A stretch of 64,000 bases of DNA, taken from positions 15,035,705 to 15,099,704 of the forward strand of contig OW203769.1 in NCBI GenBank assembly GCA_934045905.1. The letters run 5' to 3'. The notes under the pieces are model-generated. The model did not search any database and was not told the origin of the DNA. It saw only the letters and a program-made list of their open reading frames with translations. This document shows, one piece after another, positions 1 through 10,712 of the stretch. The position numbers were made by a program, and so were the translations under genes. The stretch's first letter is position 1; each line of letters begins with the position of its first letter. The stretch comes from Leuctra nigra. Its lineage: Eukaryota > Arthropoda > Insecta > Plecoptera > Leuctridae.

Positions 1-1666
1 TCTCAGCTGTGAGTTTATCAACTCCAGGAGCTTTTCCATTCTTCATTGATTTTATTGCTATTTCAACTTCGCCTCTCATAATGGGATTCTCTTCTTCTTC
101 TTCTTCTTCTTCTTCTTCTTCTTCTTCTTCTTCTTCTTCTTCTTTTTCTTCTCCTTCTTCATCATCATCATCCAAAATTAAGTTTACAAACTCATTTCCA
201 TCATCCTCTTCATCTTGTACTTTTATTCGTGCTCTTCTTCCTCCTGCTATAACTGTCTCCACTTTTCTATTTATATCTTCTTCTTTGCAATCTTCTTCAT
301 TTCTTGTAGAATTCAGTAAATTCTCAAAGTATTCTTTCCATAATATCTTAATTTTCTCTGGTTCATTTGTTAATTCTCCTTTATACTGCATGAACTTTTG
401 ATCTTCATTTTTACGCAACTTATTTCGCACTAATCCATTTACCAATTTCTTATTTCCTATAAAATCTTTTTCCAATTTATCAGCTAACTCGAGCATAGTC
501 CTACTCTTTTCAGTCTTGACTAACTTCTTCACATCTCCTCTCATTTTCCGATACTCTTTGATAGTGCATTCTGTTCTGTCTCTTATCATTTCCTTCCAAG
601 CCTGCTGCTTTCTCTTTACTGCGTCTTTCACCTTCGTACTCCACCAAGGAGTTTGTTTCTTCTTCCTCTTTCCTCCACTAACTCCACACACCTCTCCAGC
701 AATCTGTACAATTTCTTTTTTAAACATCTGCCATTCCTCTTCTATATCGCGAAGTACTGTTTCTCTTGGAATCTTTTCGCCAATTGCCATCTTGAAAGCT
801 CTGCAGCTCTCTTTTTCCTGCAATTTCCATACTCTAATTTTATTTTTTCTTTGCACTTCTCTTGATACATATTTTTTTCTCTTAATGTGAGCAATTAATA
901 ATCTATGATCGCTGTCCAAAGACACAGTTGGTTTTACTCGTACATCTCTTATATCCCTTTTCATCTCACGACTTGTAATGATGTAATCTATAGTGCTTCT
1001 GGATTTATTATCCCAACTATATCTGGTAATCTTTTCATTTAATTTCTTCTGAAACTTAGTGTTACTTATTTCCATATCATTTCTAACACATAAGTCCAAT
1101 AGATTACTTCCATCCTTATCTCTCACTCCATAACCATGCACTCCCAAAACATCCTCAAAACCAATTCTGTTCGACCCCACTTTGGCATTGAAATCACCCA
1201 TCATAATAGCTTCTTCCAATCTATTGGTTAAAATTCCATCCAATTCCTCAATAAACTCTTCGCGTTCGTGAACAGGTCTTCCACCTTGCGGAGCATAAAC
1301 TTGTATACATTCCATTTTGCCATTTACGTCTGCAATAATGAGTTTCATTATTCTATCGCTAAAATTTATTACTTCAACGACATGTTCACTTATTTTATCA
1401 CTGACAATAATACCTACTCCATTTTGTCCTTTAGTTCCACCTGACCACCATAGCTTAAATCCATCTCTCAAGTCTTTCACTCCTTCTCCTTTCCATTTTG
1501 TCTCACTCATTCCAAATATATCCAATCTTTGTTCCTTCATCATATCAATTACTTCTTCTAATTTTCCAGTTAATGTAACCACATTTAATGATCCAACGAT
1601 TAGTTCTGATCTTCTCTCTTGAAACCTTCTCTTTCTCTTACTATCCCTTTTCTTCTGCTCCTCCAT
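1..1666 (-). CDS. LINE ORF2: endonuclease plus start of reverse transcriptase (partial)
   Basis: Open from an ATG at 1666 to the window edge. The N-terminal part reads as an exonuclease-endonuclease-phosphatase domain: SLNVVTLTGK near the start, then GMSETKWKGEG, WWSGGTKGQNGVGIIVSDK, IQVYAPQGG, MMGDFNAKVG, and the C-terminal SDHRLLIAHIK motif with the catalytic Asp-His pair (about 897-915). A linker with WWSTKVKDAVKRKQQAWK follows, then an acidic poly-Glu run, then AIKSMKNGKAPGVDKLTAE, the typical start of a LINE reverse transcriptase. The catalytic RT motifs lie outside the window. I read the frame in pieces and saw no stop. Whether the element is complete cannot be judged here. Confidence 0.85.
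   Translation of the reverse strand, partial: MEEQKKRDSKRKRRFQERRSELIVGSLNVVTLTGKLEEVIDMMKEQRLDIFGMSETKWKGEGVKDLRDGFKLWWSGGTKGQNGVGIIVSDKISEHVVEVINFSDRIMKLIIADVNGKMECIQVYAPQGGRPVHEREEFIEELDGILTNRLEEAIMMGDFNAKVGSNRIGFEDVLGVHGYGVRDKDGSNLLDLCVRNDMEISNTKFQKKLNEKITRYSWDNKSRSTIDYIITSREMKRDIRDVRVKPTVSLDSDHRLLIAHIKRKKYVSREVQRKNKIRVWKLQEKESCRAFKMAIGEKIPRETVLRDIEEEWQMFKKEIVQIAGEVCGVSGGKRKKKQTPWWSTKVKDAVKRKQQAWKEMIRDRTECTIKEYRKMRGDVKKLVKTEKSRTMLELADKLEKDFIGNKKLVNGLVRNKLRKNEDQKFMQYKGELTNEPEKIKILWKEYFENLLNSTRNEEDCKEEDINRKVETVIAGGRRARIKVQDEEDDGNEFVNLILDDDDEEGEEKEEEEEEEEEEEEEEEEEENPIMRGEVEIAIKSMKNGKAPGVDKLTAE
91..142. repeat. (CTT)n microsatellite inside LINE ORF2
   Basis: An almost pure trinucleotide run. 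On the minus strand it encodes a poly-glutamate stretch between the endonuclease and reverse transcriptase regions of the LINE, so it is an in-frame expansion in a linker. Confidence 0.9.
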
Positions 1667-1695
1667 GTCTGCCACATCATGCACACCATTTACAA

Positions 1696-2313
1696 TTACA
1701 TGTGCTTGCTCCAAAACCAGCGAGTCCGAAAAACCTGATTTTCTCGTTCCAGCACAGTAGCTTTTACCGGTACAACATTTTCCATTAGATCCTTATCATA
1801 CCTTCCCTTTATTCCTTCCAGTATCTCCTTCAAATCAACCAAATCCACTTCCATTGATGAGCATAACTCTTCCAATGCATCATTAATATTTGTTTGAAAT
1901 GATGTAGTAATACGACACAGGCACACTTTAGCCTTTGGAAACGTACTTTTTACTTTCATCAACAATTCCTCCACGTCAGAAATTGTTTTTGGTAAACGTG
2001 TTTGGTCTTTTGGTACATAATTTCCGAGCTTCACGATAACCTTCTGTGGCATATTTTCTTCTGTTACTACTATTTTTCCTATCATATCTGTCAACTCTCT
2101 TATCCTTATACCAGGAAACGCCAGAGCTCTATTTCCATTTTCTTTACAAAAATCGCCAGCACAGTAACCATTTAAATGTCCAATGAGAAGACCTTTACAA
2201 TCTACAGCATTCTTCTTTGTAATCACTTGATGCATTCGATGCGATTGAATATTCTCAATATTTGCCATGTCGTCAGATGCTACACCATTTTGCTCTGCAA
2301 TCACTCCTTGCAT
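1696..2313 (-). pseudogene. LINE ORF1, C-terminal part (frameshifted from the N-terminal part)
   Basis: This frame carries the downstream part of ORF1 and ends just before ORF2. Its segment KVIVKLGNYVPKDQTRLPK followed by KVCLCRITTSFQTNI resembles the SGNH/esterase-like region of some CR1-type ORF1 proteins (weak similarity, my reading). The frame continues upstream of its first ATG through RNELKSNEMQGVIAEQNG. That stretch is a second copy of ELKSHQIQGVIAQNNT in the other ORF1 frame, so a short internal duplication is present. The two ORF1 frames are out of phase, consistent with an indel near 2325-2345. Confidence 0.65.
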
Positions 2314-2324
2314 TTCATTTGATT

Positions 2325-3149
2325 TTAATTCGTTTCGTTTCTTGGTACCATATTTTTTTCAATTTTTTTATTACAATTTACAGTATTGTTCTGTGCAATC
2401 ACTCCTTGAATTTGATGAGATTTTAATTCCTTACTTGATACAACATTTGCAGCCATACCGTCAATCCTGTTTCTTAGCCTATCCATGTCTGTTCTTATAG
2501 TTTCAATCACATCTGCACTGGAGTACAAATCCTCAGTTAAAGATTGAGTTATTAAAGACAGGTGATCCATTTTATTTAGAATGTTGATATTTTCATCTTC
2601 TAAAACAATCTGGATCGCAACTGCTTCGCTTACCTTTTCATTTAACACACTCTTCATCTTGCAATAAACACCATCCAACACTCCTTGCTGCAACTTTACA
2701 ATACCCTCAGCCTCTTCATTTCCCGATGTAGTTGCTTTCTTGGTACTGTTAAACGATGAACCACATTCGATTTCGTCACGAATATTTCTGAGCTCCATCA
2801 GCATCCTTTCAAACTTGGCCTCCATCATTTCTTCCCACTTCGTCCTGTCTTCCATGCGAATATTGAGAACCTTGATGCCATTTAGGAGTGATTCATATGA
2901 TGTATCAACTTCATTTTTCAATGTAGATGTATTGCTGCAAACTGTTATCACGGAACAATCAACGTCCGAATCAAACATTCCATCACAAGAACCACACCTC
3001 CAATCGCCCAGTTCGTCAATAAACTTATCTGCTTCTTCATGAAGTCCAACACAACGAAAGTGTAGCCACTCTTGGCATTGCCCACATTGAACTCCATTCC
3101 CTTCAATCTTCTTTTTACATTTTAAACATTTAGCTTTTCTCTTCACCAT
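2325..3149 (-). CDS. LINE ORF1, N-terminal part with PHD zinc finger
   Basis: 274 codons from ATG at 3149. The N-terminus has a complete PHD-type Cys4-His-Cys3 pattern: C8, C11, C22, C25, H30, C33, C52 and C55, with the usual tryptophan (W50) two residues before the last Cys pair. PHD fingers occur in ORF1 proteins of some insect LINEs, where they are thought to act in the ribonucleoprotein or with chromatin. The rest is mostly helical and probably coiled-coil, and ends soon after an A-rich stretch where the frame is lost relative to the next ORF1 segment. It could still be expressed alone, or as part of ORF1 if the shift is recent. Confidence 0.75.
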   Translation of the reverse strand: MVKRKAKCLKCKKKIEGNGVQCGQCQEWLHFRCVGLHEEADKFIDELGDWRCGSCDGMFDSDVDCSVITVCSNTSTLKNEVDTSYESLLNGIKVLNIRMEDRTKWEEMMEAKFERMLMELRNIRDEIECGSSFNSTKKATTSGNEEAEGIVKLQQGVLDGVYCKMKSVLNEKVSEAVAIQIVLEDENINILNKMDHLSLITQSLTEDLYSSADVIETIRTDMDRLRNRIDGMAANVVSSKELKSHQIQGVIAQNNTVNCNKKIEKNMVPRNETN

Positions 3150-3767
3150 CTTGATACCTTGACCAAAACAAGCTACTACGTGCTTTGCCTTCTTTCAAAT
3201 AATTTTCTTGCTTTAAAACCAACGACACCAAAACTTCATATGATTGTTTCTTCTCCAATAACGAACCAAAAACCTTCGTTTATGTACCAAATGCAAGCTT
3301 ACCAGTTCCGCCAAGCACCAATACCAATTTCAATATTCAAATCCTCAAATAACCACACAATATCAATATTTTTTCAGGACCCTTTTGCTTCTTTTCTACT
3401 CCAAATCACGGCCTCCGTGATTCCGTGATTCCGTGAGATATTAATACATTTAAATATACATATTACTGAAACGGACATTTAAAAAATGAAATTCTTGATA
3501 TTAAGCGAACGATTGTCATTTTACTGTCATGTTTTGCATTGTTTGTAATATTTACCGATATTTTAAATAAGACCAACATAATATAAGAATTTTGAAGTTT
3601 TTCCCAAGTACCTTCAATTTCATTTGTAATGGTTTTCAAGTTGCTCTGATTGTAAATGGCAAAATGAAAGTTGTCAAGATGTATTTGTATAATCCTTGAC
3701 TGTGACGAGTGTTTAGACGGAGAAAAGTGACAGATAATGAAACTTTGTGTTCATCTGTTTTGTTTAG

Positions 3768-4238
3768 ATTATCGCCGCATTCGCCCTGGTGGCACTAGTT
3801 GCTTGCGTCAACGCTGGTGTCATTGGCGGTTACCATGGTTACGAAGAACACCACGAGCACTACGTGAGTCAAACAGACAACTAAATACATTTAAACAGTC
3901 AAAAGGAAACACTTATCAAACATAACTAAAGACACAATGTCACATTAACTATTTTAGTATAAATGTTTAATGATTGTTCCATCTACCCCCAGGCCGACGC
4001 CCACCCCCACTACAAGTTCGACTACGCCGTGCACGACCCTCACACGCACGACATCAAGAGCCAATGGGAGTCGAGGGACGGCGATGTTGTCAAGGGTAGT
4101 TACAGTCTGTTGGAGGCAGATGGCACCACCAGGACTGTGGACTACACTGCTGACAAGCACAATGGATTCAACGCTATTGTCAAGAAGTCTGGGCATGCGC
4201 ACCACCCACAACACTACTCGCATGGAGGACATTACTAA
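3768..4238 (+). CDS. RR-2 cuticle protein CP1 (exons 2 and 3; exon 1 not in window)
   Basis: Exon 2 is 3768-3863 and exon 3 is 3993-4238, both phase 0 with ag acceptors (tgtttag, acccccag) and a gtgag donor. Exon 2 encodes the hydrophobic signal-peptide core and the mature N-terminus [16 protein letters not shown]. Exon 3 encodes the 81-residue RR-2 chitin-binding domain ([20 protein letters not shown], then [20 protein letters not shown] and FNAIVKK) and a His/Gly-rich tail. The product should be exported to the cuticle and bind chitin. The small first exon and promoter seen in other copies would lie left of the antisense LINE in intron 1, outside the window, so intactness is unknown. AATAAA at 4360-4365. 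A minus-strand Gr remnant follows. Confidence 0.88.
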
Positions 4239-4937
4239 ACTGAAACGGCGGCCATCTTGGACTAGGCTACACAAAGATCTCGCTATTGTTGTAATGTTGA
4301 TGACTTAATTGTTGGAGAGTTCAAAGGATGAATGATGTTGTCTTTTATTATTAGTTCTAAATAAATTATTTATTTTCTTTACTACAGACTTACATGAATA
4401 TTTTCCTTTCCTATATTCTTCATAACAATTAAACACGCACTTTGTAGTCGTATCAGACATATTGAAAATATAACTGACTCTCAATGGAGCTAAATAATCA
4501 TATAGCATCACCCAAAAAACAAAGTTTTTTTCTGGATATCTCGCAATAATGAAAAGGAGTAAAAAAATCTATAAACGTTTCAAGGAAAAGTTCGTATTAA
4601 ATTTTGCACTATTTTGCTTCCTAGTTTTCACAAGGAAAAATAACAACGTTAAACTCTTCTGAAACTGAGATAAACGAAGTTTTATGTTGAAACTTAAATC
4701 TATCTTCCATACAAATCGATATTTCAATCGCGTTTTCAAGACTTTGATGGCAATATTTTCTAAAATGCGAGGGTATATTCTGAAAGCTAATAAAAATCAC
4801 TGAATAATACATCGTTAACTTATTTTTCAAATAATTGATTTAAAACGTTCTTTCCCTGTACCCTTTAAATTTTTGTTGCCAGCAACAAACTTTATTTTCA
4901 CAACTATCAACGACGTTACCACCATTTGGGTTTCACT
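4239..4937. other. CP1-Gr spacer with module-conserved block
   Basis: Holds the CP1 3' UTR. The block at about 4540-4870 recurs at about 13030-13560 (same orientation) and about 31150-31740 (inverted), always between a cuticle gene and a Gr. It marks the boundaries of the duplicated CP-Gr module. I see no coding sequence. Confidence 0.6.
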
Positions 4938-5770
4938 TCAAATAACCCCGAGAAGAATGATTGTGTACGCAGCCACCGTAGCAACAACACTCAGCAATAA
5001 CTTCGCATCAAAATCAAACATCCCACAAGCTGAGAAAGCCAACACATTGTGGTCCAACTGAACAGAAGACTCCTTCAACTCATTCTTAACAGCGACACCT
5101 ACGTCATCTGCCAGTAGACTTCGCTGCACCAATACCGCTGTCTTGTTCGCCTCCACACAGGTCACATGACAGGATGTTGCTATGACAACCAACAATATAA
5201 TCTTGATCAGAACCCACACATTAGTCACAAGTATTGAGACACTAATCAACATAATACCATTTTGAAGATTTGAGTTTGTTAGTGTCGAGAGAATGTTGTA
5301 GCTCAATCACCAATATGTTGATGTCGCTTGTTATTCCGACCAATAAGCTAAGTGTTATGCTCAGCATTTGAAACCCCAACCCGTACATCGAGCTTACAGC
5401 TTGAGAAATTTGATAAAGCTTGCTGTGAGACCAACGTAGCGATAGAAGAGTCGTTTTTGAATGTTCTCGATCGAAACCAACTTTTCCCGCTAAATCGACT
5501 TAGCATACGAAGTTCTTCCCATGATGCAAAGCGGTATTACTGAAGGGTTTTCAAAACAATCATTTAGGAGCTTTTTGTTTCAGGTACAACACAATGTGGA
5601 CGAACTGCAAGCAAGTGACATTTAAGCAGATGATGAACATGAAATATCTGAACAAGAGAAAATAAAAAAACTTATTTTCTACGATGAAGTCGTGGATTAT
5701 GTAACACAGAAAACAGACGAAGATTTGTAAAATTTCTCCATACACAAACTTCTTGATATATTATACCAAA
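4938..5770 (-). pseudogene. Gustatory receptor pseudogene, N-terminally truncated (GrA)
   Basis: The C-terminal part is open (5306-4938: ILVTNV-WVLIKIILLVVI, then CVEANKTAVLVQRSLLADD and AYTIILLGVI) and closely matches the intact Gr copies at 42341 and 48920. Upstream on the minus strand, homology continues in other frames. At 5745-5560 it reads SCYIIHDF-like residues and CLQFVHIVLYLK, then a deletion of about 20 nt removes the LGFCKIN segment. The GKNFVCS, HSKT and MYGFQML regions (5345-5530) are present but frame-broken. Homology stops near 5770, so about the first 130 residues are missing. It is convergent with CP1. Confidence 0.85.
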
Positions 5771-6140
5771 AAGGTTTTATGAAAAAGATTTTATTTTATG
5801 AAGGTCTGGGAATTTTATGACAGTGGAACGTGACTTAACAATGAAACTCTTAAGTTGGGGGAGGCGTTTTAGCTCAGTATACTTTAATATATTGAGGTCT
5901 CACTGACATAATCAAAATTTATTTTAATGTCAGTATTTATATTTTTTCCCAATTAAATATTTATGACATGACATTTTAAAATAGCAAATTGACCATTGTA
6001 ATAATTCCGGATGTGCACGAAAAATACCGAATTTTTATAGTCCGCCGTTTTCTTATTCATGTGTCCCGAATAAAGTTTTCATAAAAGTGTGCTCACTCGT
6101 ACAACCTGCATTCTAATTAGGGCAAATTGGTAGAACTCAT
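5771..6140. other. Intergenic, nothing recognised
   Basis: AT-rich sequence between the broken Gr and the next repeat. I see no gene, promoter or clear repeat ends. Confidence 0.5.
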
Positions 6141-6910
6141 TTAAGGTGGCTGGGTCGATCGAGCATTTTTTCAGATAGTGTTCAATTTTGCTGTACTCAC
6201 TCATTGGTATCCCTTAAACAACACTTCAAAAAATAAAATACTTCCCGTGTCTAGTTTTCGAGATAGGCGAATAAGAAAGCAGTATTTTCCCCGTGTTATC
6301 TTATGGCAGGTTTCAAAAATATGCTACAAATGAAGATTCTAATTAATTGGCTCGATAGATTTTCAAAAAACATATATAAAAAAGAATCTTTGTTCTATTT
6401 ACTTTCATTAAAAAAATATAAACCAATATCATCGTGTGCTAAATAAAAAGTTATAGGCGATTCAATTCAAATTGCGAATCAAGTCAAAATATTTTGGCAA
6501 CATAGGAGTGCTCAAGGTAGTTAGAAGGCACTAAATGCCTACTAAAGATACCTTGACTTTTCATGAAAGTAAACTCTAGGTGTAAGCTCAGCAATCTCAG
6601 CCATCATGACTCCACACAAATCAAAATTTTCAAAGTACGATGTTGCCATATTGTACCGTATTGTTAAAATTTTAGATAATTCTTCAATATCCAAATCAAA
6701 ACTAACTTCTTTGGGGGCAGTAATACTGCTCTAAATAATAAGATAACGTATAAATACATTTTAAATGTTGTCTATTTCAACTACCCAGTATATTAAATTA
6801 TGCAAGTAAATTATGTGCTAAAAGAATTTATAAACGTGATTTTTTTACACTTAATAAATTAGTGAAAGCTCTCCAATACTTCAGAAAATCGATCGATCCA
6901 GCTACCTTAA
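6141..6910. mobile_element. Non-autonomous TIR element (AAGGTGGCTGG family)
   Basis: Ends are inverted: TTAAGGTGGCTGGGTCGATC at the left and TCGATCCAGCTACCTTAA at the right. The interior has no long ORF. The same terminus (GATCGATCCAGCCACCTTAA, ending about 15158) and matching internal sequence (an 'actagacacgagaag'-type block) recur near 15000. The superfamily is unclear; a TA target duplication is possible but not clear. Confidence 0.6.
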
Positions 6911-7071
6911 ATATCAAGAAAAAGTCAGATAATGCTCGGTGAGTGCCTGCTATTTTATATTGCCGTGAGTCTTCAGGTTCAAAAACAAATAATTGTGAAA
7001 GTCCAATTTTCAACCACTTTTGGGTTTTAAAATTATAGATATTTAAACACCCATAAACACATCACCGACCA
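6911..7071. other. Spacer before CP2 promoter
   Basis: Short AT-rich spacer with no recognisable feature. Confidence 0.5.
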
Positions 7072-7315
7072 CTAATTTGATATTAGTCAATACAGCAGTT
7101 AATCTAGTCCGGTGAAATGAATGAATATCGACTGACTTTCTATTAACACTGTAATAGACGCGTGGATTGACTTCCATGTTGTTTCCCCCAACACATCCTC
7201 GTCCAAGTCCCCAGCTGTTATGCAACCCGCGCTGCACTGTGCTATGCAGTGAGTATATAAGAGTGCAGCATTGATAGCTCATTATCAGTCAACCAGTGCT
7301 GGACTAACAAGCAGC
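7072..7315 (+). promoter_or_regulatory. CP2 promoter: TATA box 7254-7260, initiator TCAGT 7285-7289
   Basis: About 240 bp immediately upstream of the CP2 ATG is nearly identical in front of CP2-CP9. It contains TATATAA and, about 33 bp downstream, an arthropod TCAGT initiator. The predicted start site is the A at about 7287, giving a 5' UTR near 29 nt. Upstream conserved blocks (GTCCGGTGAAATGAATGAAT and a GCGCTGCACTGTGC stretch) are candidate enhancer sites, but I cannot assign factors to them. Confidence 0.8.
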
Positions 7316-8200
7316 ATGCAGACCAAGGTAACAGTGTGCAAATGTTTTAATACAAATTCAGTATAGATGTTGGTACAATTTATTTGTGTAAAAATATTAA
7401 TACATTTAAATGTACATATTACTGAAACGGACATTTAAAAAATGAAATTCTTGATATTAAGCGAACGATTGTCATTTTACTGACATGTTTTGCATTGTTT
7501 GTAATATTTACCGATATTTTAAATAAGACCAACATAATATAAGAATTTTGAAGTTTTTCCCAAGTACCTTCAATTTCATTTGTAATGGTTTTCAAGTTGC
7601 TCTGATTGTAAATGGCAAAATGAAAGTTGTCAAGATGTATTTGTATAATCCTTGACTGTGACGAGTGTTTAGACGGAGAAAAGTGACAGATAATGAAACT
7701 TTGTGTTCATCTGTTTTGTTTAGATTATCGCCGCATTCGCCCTGGTGGCACTAGTTGCTTGCGTCAACGCTGGTGTCATTGGCGGTTACCATGGTTACAA
7801 AGAACACCACGAGCACTACGTGAGCCAAACTGACAACTAATATACTTTTAAACAATCAAATCAGTCACTAATCTCACTTCATTAAATACAACAATGACAT
7901 ATTATGCAGGTTCTATTAGTATAAATGTTTAATGATTGTTCCATCCACCCCCAGGCCGACGCCCACCCCCACTACAAGTTCGACTACGCCGTGCACGACC
8001 CTCACACGCACGACATCAAGAGCCAATGGGAGTCGAGGGACGGCGATGTTGTCAAGGGTAGTTACAGTCTGTTGGAGGCAGATGGCACCACCAGGACTGT
8101 GGACTACACGGCTGACAAGCACAATGGATTCAACGCTATTGTCAAGAAGTCTGGGCATGCGCACCACCCACAACACTACTCGCATGGAGGACATTACTAA
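7316..8200 (+). CDS. RR-2 cuticle protein CP2 (117 aa, three exons)
   Basis: Exons 7316-7327 (MQTK), 7724-7819 and 7955-8200, all phase 0. The 20-residue signal peptide starts MQTKIIAAF and ends CVNA. The mature protein is about 97 aa, beginning [13 protein letters not shown]. The K replaces a Glu found in every other copy. The RR-2 domain occupies most of exon 3 and the tail is [16 protein letters not shown]-2 proteins bind chitin in hard cuticle. Splitting the signal peptide by intron 1 after four codons is common in insect cuticle genes. AATAAA at 8327-8332. A convergent Gr fragment lies downstream. Confidence 0.95.
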
Positions 8201-8925
8201 ACTGAAACGGCGGCCATCTTGGACAAGGCTACTCAATGATCTCGCTACTGTTGTAATGTACTGACCTCATTGATTGGAGAATTGTATGGATGAATGTTTG
8301 TGTCTTTATTTATTATTATTATTGATAATAAATTATTTATTTTCTTTTACACCATGTATTTACATGAATATTCAAAACCTTTATAACAATCCTTATCCCG
8401 AACAATTTTCTACACTAATTTCTTACACATTGCAGTAACGTCTTAAACATGTCGCAAAACTTACTATTAAATGTAATACATTTATTATGAAGCAATTGAG
8501 ATAACGTGGAATCGTTTTTCCAAACTTAATTATTAAGTCAATTACCAAAAGCACAAAGGACTAACGAAGGGATTGGTGACCAGGACATGTTTTTAAGAAT
8601 ATTGTGACTTGTATTTAAACATACAATTGTAAAAAAACGGTTATTAAGTCCAAAACTGGGTTATAGCTGCCTGGCAATTACGTCAATTGAGCAAAGAAAA
8701 TCATATTTACTCGGATTATTATCAATGGTACACTACAAGATATACACTAGTACTTATAGCAAGATAAACTAACTCCTTCTTTCTATTGGAAAATTATGTA
8801 ATTAACTATCAAAGCACAAGTTGGCAAGTGACTGCTTCATTCAAACAATATAGTCGATGAACTGCAACACAAACATCAAGAATCAACTCATGATCTTGTC
8901 AAAAAGCAGCATAAAGAAGTGGCTA
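8201..8925. other. CP2 3' UTR and spacer
   Basis: Contains the CP2 polyadenylation signal and AT-rich sequence leading to the Gr fragment. Nothing else recognised. Confidence 0.5.
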
Positions 8926-9216
8926 TTAGTCTAATTGAAGCTTTACACCGGGTAAACACCAAGCAGGGTTGCTCGCCACCGTGGCAACAACACTCAGCAA
9001 TAACGTCAAGTCCAAATGTATGACGTCAGCAGCGCTGAAGATCACGGGATAACGATGCATTTGATTCACAAACTCATTCAGCTCCTTCTTCACGCCCACA
9101 CTTACGTCATCAAGCAGAATACATTGTTGTGCCAACAATGAGGTTCTAATTTCTTTGTTACAAGTCAAGTGGTCTCTGCTAAAACCACACTCACGAATAC
9201 GTTTAGGAACAGCCAA
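8926..9216 (-). pseudogene. Gustatory receptor C-terminal fragment (GrB)
   Basis: About 65 codons resemble the C-terminal end of the Gr genes here: TSLLAQQCILLDDVSVGVKK, then a YPVIFSAADVIHLDLTLLLS segment and VVATVAS. The final TM7 is damaged, because TAYTIILL is replaced by NPAWCLPGVKL. No upstream transmembrane exons are recognisable. It is closest to the fragment at 15628-15846, so the two probably derive from one module subtype, distinct from the 406-aa receptors. Convergent with CP2. Confidence 0.75.
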
Positions 9217-9399
9217 TTACAAATAATCAAATAATATTACTTTGAGAATTAGATTAGTGCTCATTACATGGTGAGATCATGTGTGAACGTGAAGCCCAGG
9301 AGTCATACAGTTGCGAAGACTGGTTCTCAAGTCGGAGTTCGCGTGGATGACCTCAAGCTTCAATAAGATGCTTTAAGAGACGACTCTACTAAGTTTTTT

Positions 9400-9850
9400 T
9401 TATAAGCTGCGCATTGCTTAGAAAGCGAGTGATAAGTTTCGTGGGAAGGAAGATGGTGCCGAGGAATGCTACACTAAAGATGGTGATTCTGGAAGCAGCA
9501 ATGGAAGCATTAGAGGAGACAGGAAGAGATCGGGAAAAGAGTGATTGGTGGAATAAAGAGGTCGAAATATTAGAGACTAGCAAACGCGAAGCGTATCAAA
9601 AATGGCTTTCAACATGAGGTCTAGAGGATCGAAAACAGTATGCCCGGCTGAGTAGAGAGGTGAAGAGAACGGTCAAGAAAACGAAGAGCGATGTGTGGGA
9701 AAGGAAATGTGAAGAAGTCGGTAGGTGCTTGATGGGCACGAGACAGAGAGAGGCATGGAAAGTTGTAAGAAGCTTGAGACAAGATCATCGAAGTGCAACG
9801 AAGATATGGGCGCGCGGTCAATGAGGCGGGATATGTAGTGGAGGTGCCGT
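9400..9850 (+). mobile_element. LINE ORF2 linker fragment, decayed
   Basis: The plus-strand translation reads as the region between endonuclease and reverse transcriptase of an R1/RTE-like LINE: DWWNKEVEILETSKREAYQK, then after a stop RKQYARLSREVKRTVKKTK and WERKCEEVGRCLMGT. In-frame stops and lack of flanking domains show it is a dead fragment. It is unrelated in sequence to the LINE at 1-3436. Confidence 0.7.
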
Positions 9851-10712
9851 ACTGCTGATGATAGCTCATGCAAACGTGGCACCTCCACCCACATGTATCT
9901 TCCTACTTCTCATAGTTACTCGATTTTAACAACCTTTACCAAATACAAGCAAACTCGAATTTGCATTATTCTATAAGCGAATTGATCGATAATATTTAAA
10001 ATTAACTGGATAATGTATACATCAATAATAAATGCTAATACTGCAAATGCACATAATTGTTTTATTTTGTATAATGTTTATTATACATTTCCCAATAATT
10101 CCAATTATTTTGCATCGCACCTTATAATTAGGAAAACATAAACACCTAAAAATCGATATTGATGCCCATAATTTTAATTTTAATAATGATGGATTTTCTA
10201 TGATTATGATAATTTATGAAACTTTATTAGATTTATATTCATGATAAATAATAGCTATAGGAATGGCCAAGGACAGCCAATCGCCTCAATAAATTATTGA
10301 TCGTCACTGAAATCAATAATCCCTCTCAAAGCGATTATATTAAATGACCAGCTCTTGGAACCGGGAGGAAGATTATTATTATTATAAATGTCACTGATGG
10401 AAAACAAGCCATCTCTATTTTTCATAGTTCATAAATAAAGAACCCATGCTGATGATTGACGTTGGCATTGATTTCTAACGAACATCGTGCAGAAGACAAT
10501 TAGGCATCATTCACTATATCCTGTATTTAGAAGATAGAGAAATTACGTTATTATTGAACTTCAGTCAAACTCATAAACATATTTTTTATTTAGATAACTA
10601 GTTTAGAATCTAGACAAATCAGTTGCCTATGTAATTTTCAATAAAGGTATTTTAAAGCATACTCCAAATGTAATGTGATTATGTGTCTAATACATATACT
10701 TTAACACACCAC
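9851..10712. other. Intergenic, nothing recognised
   Basis: AT-rich DNA between the LINE fragment and the CP3 promoter. No ORF, TIR or tandem repeat that I can support. Confidence 0.5.

Larger units (their letters stand above)
1..3436 (-). mobile_element. Non-LTR retrotransposon (LINE), cut by left window edge
   Basis: Read on the minus strand, a two-ORF LINE runs from about 3436 leftwards past base 1. ORF1 carries a PHD-type zinc finger. ORF2 has an apurinic-like endonuclease followed by the start of a reverse transcriptase. The right limit is set by comparison with intron 1 of the next cuticle gene: bases from about 3438 match those from about 7393, while bases to the left do not. The element therefore lies antisense in intron 1 of the first cuticle gene. 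A short ATTCCGTG tandem repeat sits at its 5' end (about 3415-3437). The PHD-plus-endonuclease architecture suggests a CR1/Jockey-type clade (inference). Confidence 0.88.

Noticed and set aside
3954..4308. ORFs in the reverse or shifted frame of cuticle exon 3 (repeated in every copy)
   Set aside because: Shadows of the RR-2 exon. They are conserved only because the exon is conserved.
7043..7282. Repeated 72-88-aa ORF over the cuticle promoter (antisense at CP2-CP4; same plus-strand frame at CP5-CP9)
   Set aside because: It covers the TATA box and initiator of each gene, has no family resemblance and is a shadow of conserved promoter DNA.
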